Below, in pieces: positions 18,038-26,196 of a stretch of DNA of 64,000 bases. Source of the stretch: Maricaulis maris MCS10 (lineage in GTDB: Bacteria > Pseudomonadota > Alphaproteobacteria > Caulobacterales > Maricaulaceae); the NCBI RefSeq assembly GCF_000014745.1, contig NC_008347.1, positions 1,187,501-1,251,500 of the forward strand, read 5' to 3'. Within the stretch, counting starts at the first letter, position 1, and each line of letters begins with the position of its first letter. Made by a program: the position numbers and the translations under genes. The notes under the pieces were generated by a model that worked only from the letters and a program-made list of their open reading frames with translations, searched no databases and had not been told where the DNA came from.

Positions 18038-19960
18038 ATGCGTACGAATACCGACAGGAACAAGCGGAAACCGTGGTTTTCCTACATCTTGATCATCATC
18101 GCGCTCGGCAGTGTGATCACCCTGTTCAATTCCGGCGCACTCAATGCCGGCCGCGGCAGTTTCGGCCTGTTCGTCACGGACGTGTTCGACACCGTCATTA
18201 CGGGCCGTGCCGATGCCGAGCCTGAGCAACCTTCAACCGTAACGCTGGCCGATATCGGCGAAAGCGACGGCCTGTTCATCGCCGGCTACCCCTCCTATGC
18301 GACCTTCGACCTGCCGGTCGTGCGTGATACGCCTGTCGACCAGGTCCGCCTGGTGCTGCAGGGCACGCAGGACCTGTCCGAGTCGGCCATCGCTGCCATG
18401 CGCGTTGTGGTCAATGGCGAACGGGTTCTGGAACGGGTTCTGGTGCCGGGCTCGCGCGAGTTTCGCTGGGTGATCGCCCTGCCGGAAAGCGCGATGCACG
18501 GCCAGGAACTCAATGTCGGCATCCAGTTGCATGGCGATCTGCCGGACGCGCTCTGCCACAATGACCGCTCGATCGGGGCCGTGGTGACCCTGGATTCCCG
18601 CTCGGGTATCGAAATGGAATTGCGTAGCGCGGTTTCATCCCTGCGCGACGTGGTCAATCTGCTGCCCGCCGAAGTGACGATCGCCGTGCCCTCTACGGGT
18701 GATGCCGACTTCGTTCCGCTGGCCCTGCGCCTGGGCGCCCGCATGACCCAGCGCGGCTATGCGGTGAAGTTCATGGATCTGGAAGCGCTGGAGCGCTACC
18801 GGCTGGCCTCGCGCGGCCTGATCCTGCTGGGATCGGCCGATCAACTGGCCGCCAGCGGCTTCGATCACCTGTCCGCTGATGCCGGACATGGCGGTGCGGC
18901 GACGCTGTGGCGCCAGGGCGATTTCGTCCATCTGGGCCTGACCGAGGCCGGCCGTATGGACGTCGCCGATTTCATCACTTCCGACATGTTGCCGCTGGCC
19001 CGGACGGCCTTTGTGTCGCCCACCGAATTTGTCGAGTCGCACGACGACACGCTGATGACCCGCTTTGGCGATATCGGTGTCGACACCTCGATCCAGCGCA
19101 TTGCGGAATCGCGCAGCTGGGATGTTGGCTACGGTCTGGCCAGCCTGCCGGATGGTCGTGTGCCGGACCGGCTGCGTCTGGCGGTTCGCCTGCCGGAAGG
19201 TCCGGGCGATTTCACCAATCTGATCCATACCGAGCTGAATGGCGTGCTGATCGACAGCCGCCATATGGAAACGGGTCGTCTCAACACGTTCACGCTGAAC
19301 CTGCCGCACGAGGTCCAGAACCTGCGCAATGATCTGCGGGTCTCTGTCCAGCGTCACCGCGAGGCCGGTGGTTGTACCATCACGGCGCGCCGCTATCCGG
19401 TCCAGCTGCTGCCGGAATCCGGTTTCCTGTATGACGAAGGCACGGCGCCGATGGCGGGCCTGGCTGGCCTGCCGCACCTGTTCCGCGACCGCGTTGCCCT
19501 GCGCTTCCCGTCCGGGCTGGACGGGGCGGATCGCCTGGCCGCGCTGGAGCTGGGCTCCGAGGTGGTGGCGAGCTTTGTGCCGCTGTCGGCCCAGATCGAT
19601 TTTGGCTATGTCGATCCGTCAGCGGGTCCGGCCTCCCAGGCCATCGAACCCTTCATCACCATCAATCATGCGCCGTCCAATGTTGTCCTGCCGATTGGCG
19701 TTGAAGGCGACCGGATCGAGATGAGCCAGACCCGTCGGGTCGACACGGCCGATATCCGCTCGGTTTCCAATGTTGCCATCCTGCAGGCGGTTGCCGCGCT
19801 GCTGCCGCGCCCGGGACCGGGCCAGCCTGATCGGGTCGTTGCTGTCCCGGGTCTGGTCGCCCATGCACTGGGAACGCCGCCGACGCTGATGCGCTCGCAG
19901 ATCGGGCAGGAGCATGTGGCGGTTGTCCACGACGAAGGCGCGGTCCTGACCCTCGATTGA
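18038..19960 (+). CDS. BcsB-like exopolysaccharide synthase regulatory protein
   Basis: 640 aa. One N-terminal membrane helix (about residues 15-33) leads into a large periplasmic region. DLPVVRDTPVDQVRLVLQG...VVVNGERVLERVLVPG followed by CHNDRSIGAVVTLDSRSG resembles the carbohydrate-binding module repeats of cellulose synthase subunit BcsB. The typical C-terminal membrane anchor of BcsB is missing; the protein ends in a soluble stretch. The ATG at 18038 has GGGGGA upstream; a TTG at 17978 is an alternative start. The convergent glycosyltransferase next to it suggests a shared exopolysaccharide pathway. Assignment is by motif resemblance. Confidence 0.65.
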   Translation: MRTNTDRNKRKPWFSYILIIIALGSVITLFNSGALNAGRGSFGLFVTDVFDTVITGRADAEPEQPSTVTLADIGESDGLFIAGYPSYATFDLPVVRDTPVDQVRLVLQGTQDLSESAIAAMRVVVNGERVLERVLVPGSREFRWVIALPESAMHGQELNVGIQLHGDLPDALCHNDRSIGAVVTLDSRSGIEMELRSAVSSLRDVVNLLPAEVTIAVPSTGDADFVPLALRLGARMTQRGYAVKFMDLEALERYRLASRGLILLGSADQLAASGFDHLSADAGHGGAATLWRQGDFVHLGLTEAGRMDVADFITSDMLPLARTAFVSPTEFVESHDDTLMTRFGDIGVDTSIQRIAESRSWDVGYGLASLPDGRVPDRLRLAVRLPEGPGDFTNLIHTELNGVLIDSRHMETGRLNTFTLNLPHEVQNLRNDLRVSVQRHREAGGCTITARRYPVQLLPESGFLYDEGTAPMAGLAGLPHLFRDRVALRFPSGLDGADRLAALELGSEVVASFVPLSAQIDFGYVDPSAGPASQAIEPFITINHAPSNVVLPIGVEGDRIEMSQTRRVDTADIRSVSNVAILQAVAALLPRPGPGQPDRVVAVPGLVAHALGTPPTLMRSQIGQEHVAVVHDEGAVLTLD

Positions 19961-20003
19961 TCAGCCCGGATGTCGGCGGGCCGCGTGCCCGCCGGCGGTT
20001 CGG

Positions 20004-21902
20004 CTACTCGGCGATGATCGGTGGCTTCTCGACCAGCCCGACCCGCTCTTCCGCCGGCACGGCCAGCGGCTTGGGCGGATCGAAACGACGATCCTTTGAC
20101 GAGCCCGGATAGACCAGCGTCAGCGTTGCGCCCAGCGTGTAGTAGGAGCGCAGCAGCCGGAAGGCCATATAGGCCGGCATGTAGAGGATCAGGTCCGGGC
20201 GGCGCCAGAAGGCGACCACCGCGCAGGCCATGATGAAGGGCATGCCGAACATGACCGCCAGCACCGTGGTCAGATGCGGGTGGTCGTAAATCCCTCCGAA
20301 CATGAAGAACAGCACGACACCATAGATCGCCAGCGGCGCCATCATCGCCCGGCGCGCGCCATTCATCAGCGTGAAGGGCAGCACCACCGCCCCGGTGATC
20401 AGATTGCCCTGGAACAGCATTTCGCGATTGTGCGCGGTGACATGATAGAGGCTGCGGAACCAGCGGGTCCGCTGCTCGCGCAGGAATTCCATGCTGTCGG
20501 GCACTTCGGTACGGAATTTGACCCGCGGATCGGAAACGGCGCGATAGCCCAGATTGGTCATGCGCAGGACAATGTCGGTGTCCTCGCCATTCATTTCCTC
20601 GACAATGCCGCCGGCCTCCATCAGCACGTCACGCCGATAGATGCAGAACATGCCCGGAATGCCCAGAATGCCGTTGAAGGCACCCAGCGCGACCTGGAAA
20701 TAGCCGTGGCGGTTGAGCACTTCGATGGTGCGGAACTTGTCCAGCAGCCCCGTGCGCTTGAGTGGCAGTGGCAGGCCGCCGACCGTGCCGACGGTCTCGT
20801 TGGCAAAATGGCGCATCGCCAGCCGCAGGGATTGCGGGTCGATCTGGGTATCGGCATCGATGCGGACCACATAGTCCTCGCTGATCAGCTCAAGACCGTG
20901 ATTGAGCGCCTTGGCCTTGCCGGGAATGATGCTCTCGATCACCTCGCCCCGGGCACAACGGCATTTGGCGATTGCCTGACGGGCCACGTCGGCCGTGTCG
21001 TCGCTGGAGCAGTTCTCCATCAGCAGGATGCGCACCGGCCCGTCATAATGGGCGGCGGCCTCGTCAATGGCGTCAATCGTCTGGCCGATGAGATGGGATT
21101 CATTGTGGGCGGGGATCAGGACGGCCACTGGCGGCGAGAAGGACCGGCGCCGTGACAGCGTGTTGCGCATCCAGCCGAGCGAGGCCAGTTGCACGGTGAA
21201 GAATTGCTGGGCGAGGAAAACGCCCGGCCCCATGCCGCCCAACAGCGCCAGATTGCGCAATTGCTCCACTTCGCCGCCATACAGTGTCAGGGCCACGACC
21301 GCGCCGATCGCCGACGTCAGCGCAGCCACGCTGATCAACCAGTATTCGTGATAGCGACCGCGGCGGCGCACCGGTGACCCGCACGGGCCCGGCAGTCGCG
21401 CCTGGTTGAGCACGGTGTGCGGGAAGATCGCCAGTCCGGACAGTCCGACCAGGATTTGCTGGACGTGGACCGGCCAGACTGCGTCGGCCTGCTGCCAGGA
21501 CAGCATGGCCGCACCGTCGACTATGGCCGCTATGCCCGCCAGCTTGATCAGGAAGCTGAAGCCGAGCCGCAGCCGCGCCAGCACCGGGCCGTGCGCATAG
21601 GCGGCATAGCTGATGTAGAAGATCACCAGGAAGATGCGGATTGGCAGGACGGCGTTGAAGCGGTCGGCGGTGAAGAAAATGAGGTCGGTCGGAACGCTGC
21701 CCGGCCAGCGGGCATTGGCCCAGGCCGCGGCCGACAGGGCGAGAATGGTCAGCGCCAGGAAGGTGATCAGGAATCCGTCGGTGACCGACCGGTCGCGCTT
21801 GACGCTGATACCCTTCGGCGCGCTGTCGACGGACCGGAAGAAATCAGCGGGCCGGGCGGATTTGCCCGGTCCGGATCTGTCCTGACGATCCTTGCCTGCC
21901 AT
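20004..21902 (-). CDS. Membrane-bound processive family 2 glycosyltransferase
   Basis: 632 aa. N-terminal helices are followed by a GT-A domain with VLIPAHNES, MENCSSDDT, RIDADTQID (DxD-type), NGEDTDIVLRM and REQRTRWFRS, i.e. the D,D,D,Q(Q/R)xxRW pattern of cellulose/PNAG-type synthases. C-terminal helices complete the channel. There is no C-terminal PilZ domain, so direct c-di-GMP activation as in BcsA is not expected. The start at 21902 is preferred for AGGAGC upstream. It lies between a BcsB-like gene and an outer-membrane barrel gene, suggesting polymer synthesis and export; the polymer is unknown. Confidence 0.85.
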   Translation of the reverse strand: MAGKDRQDRSGPGKSARPADFFRSVDSAPKGISVKRDRSVTDGFLITFLALTILALSAAAWANARWPGSVPTDLIFFTADRFNAVLPIRIFLVIFYISYAAYAHGPVLARLRLGFSFLIKLAGIAAIVDGAAMLSWQQADAVWPVHVQQILVGLSGLAIFPHTVLNQARLPGPCGSPVRRRGRYHEYWLISVAALTSAIGAVVALTLYGGEVEQLRNLALLGGMGPGVFLAQQFFTVQLASLGWMRNTLSRRRSFSPPVAVLIPAHNESHLIGQTIDAIDEAAAHYDGPVRILLMENCSSDDTADVARQAIAKCRCARGEVIESIIPGKAKALNHGLELISEDYVVRIDADTQIDPQSLRLAMRHFANETVGTVGGLPLPLKRTGLLDKFRTIEVLNRHGYFQVALGAFNGILGIPGMFCIYRRDVLMEAGGIVEEMNGEDTDIVLRMTNLGYRAVSDPRVKFRTEVPDSMEFLREQRTRWFRSLYHVTAHNREMLFQGNLITGAVVLPFTLMNGARRAMMAPLAIYGVVLFFMFGGIYDHPHLTTVLAVMFGMPFIMACAVVAFWRRPDLILYMPAYMAFRLLRSYYTLGATLTLVYPGSSKDRRFDPPKPLAVPAEERVGLVEKPPIIAE

Positions 21903-22075
21903 GGGTGCTCCTGCATGTTCGGGACCTGTCGGAAGACTGAACGATGGCGTCCAATTTCGGCCCCGATGCGACACTAAGGCTTGAAATTATCAAGATTAAG
22001 GCGCCAAGGCGATGGCGAAAGCCGAACCGCGGCGATAAGCTTCACGCAACAACATGAAATTCAGGGGGTTCCGAC

Positions 22076-22999
22076 ATGACATTCCGCCTCAATACGCTGC
22101 TGGGCAGCGCCATCGGCCTGGCCCTGCTGCCCGCCCTGGCGGAGGCTCAGGACGCGCGGTTCGAATTCCGGTCGGACAACGCCGTCGAGCGGTCGGACCC
22201 CTTTATCGATCAGGATGTCCTGGAACCGCAGGGCGCTTCAGACCTGGAAACCGGCTTCGACAGCAATAACTGGCTGCGCATCGTCAAGCCGGTCGGTGAG
22301 GGGCGTGTCTGGCGCTTCGAGCAGCAGGCCCGCCTGCGCCGCTATGAGGATCGCGATGACCTCAACTCCTTCCTGCTGACGCCGCGGGTCCAGTACTGGG
22401 CGCCGGTCGGCGAGAACTGGCAGATGCGGGTCGCCGCCGAAGGCTCGGTCCTCAATCGCGATGGTGACCGCCACTATACGCGCCTGCAGGCCGAGGGGCA
22501 GTTGCGCTATCGTGGTCAGGCTGACCGCGAGACGGTGCTGCGATTGCGGGCCAACCAGTATGATTTCGGTGATCAGGTCGTGGCCGGTCTTGATCAGTCA
22601 CAATGGCGTTTGGGCGTCGAGCAATATGGCTATGGCGACGAGCGCCGCTCGGGCTGGTATCTGGCCGGTTTCCTGACCGACTCCAGTGCCGATGCCGACC
22701 GTTTCAGCTTCACTGAAGCGCAGGTGCGGGCCCGGACCTGGCGCCCGCTGGGCGAGAAGACGCGCGGTGAACTGCGGTTTGAAGCCTCACAGCGCGCCTA
22801 TGATGGACCGTTTTCGGTCGCCCAGGCCTTTGAGCGCGAGGACACGCGCTGGCGGGCGACCGGCCGGGTTGAGCACATGATCAGCGATCAGGTGACCCTG
22901 TTCGGTGAGGCAGGCTATGTCGACAATGACTCGAATATCGACCTGCGCAGCTATTCCGGCGCCGTGTTCCAGGTCGGCCTCCGGATCCAGAATCGCTGA
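22076..22999 (+). CDS. Outer-membrane beta-barrel protein, probable exopolysaccharide export porin
   Basis: 307 aa with a clear signal peptide (MTFRLNTLLGSAIGLALLPALAEA). The mature part alternates polar and aromatic residues in 10-12 residue strands (for example WRFEQQARLRRYED, QMRVAAEGSVLN, TVLRLRANQYDFG) consistent with a barrel of about 14-16 strands. No TPR region is present, unlike BcsC. It diverges from the glycosyltransferase gene with about 170 bp between starts. The export role is inferred from neighbours. Confidence 0.65.
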   Translation: MTFRLNTLLGSAIGLALLPALAEAQDARFEFRSDNAVERSDPFIDQDVLEPQGASDLETGFDSNNWLRIVKPVGEGRVWRFEQQARLRRYEDRDDLNSFLLTPRVQYWAPVGENWQMRVAAEGSVLNRDGDRHYTRLQAEGQLRYRGQADRETVLRLRANQYDFGDQVVAGLDQSQWRLGVEQYGYGDERRSGWYLAGFLTDSSADADRFSFTEAQVRARTWRPLGEKTRGELRFEASQRAYDGPFSVAQAFEREDTRWRATGRVEHMISDQVTLFGEAGYVDNDSNIDLRSYSGAVFQVGLRIQNR

Positions 23000-23023
23000 C
23001 CTCGCAGACGGGCGTGTTGCCTG

Positions 23024-23695
23024 TCAGCTGCCGACGATGCCGTAGGCGCCACCGCGCTCGATCGCGGCCTTGTAGGCCGGGCGGGCCTGCATGCGGGCGA
23101 CATAGGCTTTCAGATTGGGGTAGCGCTCGTCGAGCCCGCCCCGGGCAGCGGCGGCCTCCAGCGGGAAAGTCAGCTGGATGTCGGCGCCGCTGAAGGCGTC
23201 ACCGGCAATCCATTCCCGTCCCTCAAGGTACGACTCGATAAAGCCGAACAGAGAGGCCAGTTCCGGATCGACAAAGCTGGACCGGAGCCGGGCCGCTACC
23301 TGGCGGATGACCGGCTTGACGAAGAAGGGCGCCTTGGATTTGGGCATCTGGTCGCTGATCAGCTTGAGCAGCAGGGGCGTCATCAAGGAGCCCTCGGCGA
23401 AATGCATCCAGTAGACATAGTCGCGATAGGCGGGCGTCCCGGCTTCCGGCTTGAGGGCGGGGGCATAGGTGTCGACCAGGTATTCCACGATCGCGCCGGA
23501 TTCGGCGATGACAGTCTCGCCGTCCGAAATGACCGGAGACTTGCCGAGCGGGTGGACGTCACGCAGAGCCTGCGGCGCGCGCATGGTGGTCGCGTCGCGC
23601 ATGTATTTCTTGATCTCGTAATCCAGGTCGGCTTCTTCAAGCAGCCAGAGAATGCGCTGCGAGCGGGAATTGTTGAGGTGGTGGACGGTGATCAT
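23024..23695 (-). CDS. Glutathione S-transferase family protein
   Basis: 223 aa. The N-terminal thioredoxin fold reads MITVHHLNNSRSQRILWLLE, with a serine/asparagine near the catalytic position, followed by LGKSPVISDGETVIAESGAI (cis-Pro and the GSH-binding ES pair). The helical C-terminal domain contains the SGADIQLTFPLE capping motif. Cytoplasmic; the substrate is unknown. Monocistronic. Confidence 0.9.
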   Translation of the reverse strand: MITVHHLNNSRSQRILWLLEEADLDYEIKKYMRDATTMRAPQALRDVHPLGKSPVISDGETVIAESGAIVEYLVDTYAPALKPEAGTPAYRDYVYWMHFAEGSLMTPLLLKLISDQMPKSKAPFFVKPVIRQVAARLRSSFVDPELASLFGFIESYLEGREWIAGDAFSGADIQLTFPLEAAAARGGLDERYPNLKAYVARMQARPAYKAAIERGGAYGIVGS

Positions 23696-23774
23696 GGACT
23701 TCTACCCGGCTGACTGTCGACGCGTCATGAAATAGGCGCCTGCGATCAAAAGGCAACGCGTCTGCGCTGCATGA

Positions 23775-24119
23775 TCAGTCGAGCAGGACGTCGATCGCAT
23801 CGGCCGGCGGTGCAATCCAGCCGGTCACCGGTGTGCCCAGCGCCAGGCCGAGATGCCCCAGAACCAGTTCGAGGCTGTCGACCAGGGCCGCGTCGCCATC
23901 TGCGAGATCAACCAGCGTGTAGCGCGACAGGCCGATCAGGTCGCCGACATGGGTGTGGCCATTGTCCGCGAGCCGAAAGGCCAGCTCGGTGAGGTGGGTC
24001 TGACGGGCACAGAGGGTGATCACATCGCGGTTCAGCACGCTGTCGCGGGGCGGCGGTGCGGTCGATCGCGGGCTCGGCAGTGCGGGCGCCTCGTCCAGCT
24101 GTTTGGCGATGATCGCCAT
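23775..24119 (-). CDS. Small protein resembling a free-standing RNA polymerase alpha C-terminal domain
   Basis: 114 aa. Residues from about 45 on (LTELAFRLADNGHTHVGDLIGLSRYTLVDLADGDAALVDSLELVLGHLGLALG, given here in outline) follow the helix-hairpin-helix pattern of the RpoA CTD, ending in the typical GLxLG. The preceding 40 residues are low-complexity. Two starts are possible (24131 and 24119). An imperfect palindrome CACAACATATTGTG lies about 35 bp upstream and could be an operator. A role in transcription is inference from resemblance. Confidence 0.5.
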   Translation of the reverse strand: MAIIAKQLDEAPALPSPRSTAPPPRDSVLNRDVITLCARQTHLTELAFRLADNGHTHVGDLIGLSRYTLVDLADGDAALVDSLELVLGHLGLALGTPVTGWIAPPADAIDVLLD

Positions 24120-24261
24120 GTAAAACCCCATCAGTTGCGTCGTTGCCTGAATTCAACACAACATATTGTGGGGTGGGTCGGGCCGCGGGCAAATGCATAT
24201 TCTATGCATCCACAGGGTTTGCCTGTGGATAAGCGGGCTCGAAAGCAAAGGCTTGAAAAAC

Positions 24262-25050
24262 TCAGATGTCGGCCCAGCGGGCGTTGACGCCCAGGCGATA
24301 GAACACATCGTCCCAATAGTCCCGGAGCGGACCGCGTTGTTCCGCTTCCCAGCTGTCGCGCGGGATCAGGTGAATCTCGAGGCCGACGCCGCGCAGCGTG
24401 TCGCCATAGGTATCGCGAATGGCGGTGGCGACGGTGTCGGCGGGCGGGATGCGGGCATCCAGCGCCCCGCGCCGTCGGCCATAGACCGAGAAGATCTCGG
24501 AATTCTGCAACATGTCCGAAACCAGCACGATGCGGCGTCCCGGCACGGTATTGTCGAAGCTGGGATCCTGGGCGAGGCGGGCCAGCGCCTCGATGATCGG
24601 GCTCGACGGCGCATCCTTGGGCAGGACGAGATCGGCCAGGGCCCGGTCCAGCGGATCGGCAAACAAAGCCTCGTAGCGTGCCTGGATGCGGTCGGGATTG
24701 CGGTAGAGCGGATTGACCTGTTCGCCAGCACCGGGATTGCACAGCGAAAAACTGTTGGTGTTTCGCAGCTGACCGCTCTCATTGAGCTCGTAGAGGGAGA
24801 AGCGTTCGCCAACCGCGAGGCCATCACGTTCCGACAGGATCAGGCTTTCAATGCCGCCCGCCTGTTCCGGGGAGTAGAGGTCGGTCTTGTCGATGACCAC
24901 CACCCGGTGCGGTGGCAGGGCGTCAGCCAGGCACAGGGTCTGGCTGTCATACTCGTCCGGCGTGAGCTTGAATGCGGCATAGCTGATACCGCCGATGACA
25001 GCTGCTACGACAGCAAGATTGAACAGGCCTATGGCGTCGCGTCCGGACAT
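24262..25050 (-). CDS. Single-pass membrane protein with VWA-like soluble domain, function unknown
   Basis: 262 aa. One helix at residues 9-27, then a soluble domain beginning RVVVIDKTDLYS and including RIVLVSDMLQNSEIFSVYG, a beta-strand-Asp-x-x arrangement resembling von Willebrand A folds. Two cysteines (SLCNPG and TLCLAD) may pair outside the membrane. It follows the four-helix membrane protein gene by 60 bp in the same direction and probably forms an operon with it. Not recognised as a named family. Confidence 0.6.
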   Translation of the reverse strand: MSGRDAIGLFNLAVVAAVIGGISYAAFKLTPDEYDSQTLCLADALPPHRVVVIDKTDLYSPEQAGGIESLILSERDGLAVGERFSLYELNESGQLRNTNSFSLCNPGAGEQVNPLYRNPDRIQARYEALFADPLDRALADLVLPKDAPSSPIIEALARLAQDPSFDNTVPGRRIVLVSDMLQNSEIFSVYGRRRGALDARIPPADTVATAIRDTYGDTLRGVGLEIHLIPRDSWEAEQRGPLRDYWDDVFYRLGVNARWADI

Positions 25051-25110
25051 TCCCCACCCCCTGGGTCGTTACCCGTGAATCGGCCGATCGCGGTGACCCA
25101 CGGGTAGAGC

Positions 25111-26016
25111 TTAGCTGCGCTCGCGTGGCCCGGCCAAGTCCTGACAGATATCATCGAGCAGATTTTTTGCCTCGACGAGTTCTTCCAGCTCTGGCTGCGA
25201 CAGTTTGCGGGCGTCTTTCCAGCCGGCCTCGAGGGCCTTCTCCAGATCGCGCGAAGCCGCTTCAAGGCGACGGGAAACCCCGCCATAGCCCGGAATGGCG
25301 TCGTCGAAAGTGCGGCCCTTGAAGGCTGCGATGGCGGCAAAGGTGGTGCCCAGGATGAACAGCAGCAGGGCTTCCAGCGTCTGCAGGCCGAACGGGTTGG
25401 CACGCGCCTCGACCACCGGCGCCAGCACCGCGCCGGTCATTTCGGACCCGCCGAGGGCCAGCGTTGCGGCGTTCAGCTCCAGCAGGTCGCGATAATGGGC
25501 CGCGGTCAGGTTGAGCATCACCAGGATCGCGGCGCCGATGATCACGCCCACAGCCGCGAGACCGGAAATGATCGGTCGGTTACGGTTGGACATGTGACGC
25601 AGACCGATGAAACCGATCAGGAAGAAGCCGGCGATGACATTGGTGAAGGAGACGGTGATCGCCTGCAGCCAGCCACCCAGCAGTCCGAGATCGGAACCGG
25701 TGGAGAAGAAGTAGGCATTGGCCAGACCCTCAAAGAGCACCAGCGTTGCCAGGATGGAAAAGTGCAGGATGTGCGAGGTCGGATAGATGGCCGCGCGGTC
25801 AATCGGTTTGACGGCCGGCTTGTCCGTTCCTTCGGTGTCCTCGACGGCACCGCCCCAGGTGCGACGGAATTTCAGGAGATCAGCCCGGCGGGCCCGGGCG
25901 ATGGCGCGGGCACGACCCAGCTGGATCAGCGCGGCAGGCGCGCGGGTCTCGCGGAATTCAGCAAGATCCGGACGCAATTCCAGATCGGCTTCGACAATGT
26001 TCTGATCTAAGGGCAT
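25111..26016 (-). CDS. Four-helix membrane protein, function unknown
   Basis: 301 aa. A charged, arginine-rich cytoplasmic N-terminus of about 90 residues precedes helices near 100-120, 128-150, 158-182 and 220-245. The C-terminal 60 residues form an amphipathic, probably coiled helix (KALEAGWKDARKLSQPELEE). The start at 26016 has GGGGGAGG upstream. First gene of a pair with the VWA-like protein. The pairing of a membrane scaffold with a VWA-like partner suggests a complex; nothing more can be said. Confidence 0.65.
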   Translation of the reverse strand: MPLDQNIVEADLELRPDLAEFRETRAPAALIQLGRARAIARARRADLLKFRRTWGGAVEDTEGTDKPAVKPIDRAAIYPTSHILHFSILATLVLFEGLANAYFFSTGSDLGLLGGWLQAITVSFTNVIAGFFLIGFIGLRHMSNRNRPIISGLAAVGVIIGAAILVMLNLTAAHYRDLLELNAATLALGGSEMTGAVLAPVVEARANPFGLQTLEALLLFILGTTFAAIAAFKGRTFDDAIPGYGGVSRRLEAASRDLEKALEAGWKDARKLSQPELEELVEAKNLLDDICQDLAGPRERS

Positions 26017-26196
26017 GGCCTCCCCCTCATTCGACCAAGCCGGATTGGCTCTGACATCATGGTTAATTTGCAATTGTGAAGCGAAATGGCTCGGATTGAG
26101 GCGATTTTGAGGGGAAATCGGTCGCGATCTGGGGCAAGCTATTGAAATCCGGTGGGCAGCACCGCAGATTCGCGAGCGAAGATAGGGGAGATGATC

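Noticed and set aside
26059-26066. CtrA-like half site TTAACCAT upstream of the four-helix membrane protein
   Set aside because: A single 8-bp match is expected by chance at this frequency; no second half site at the right spacing.
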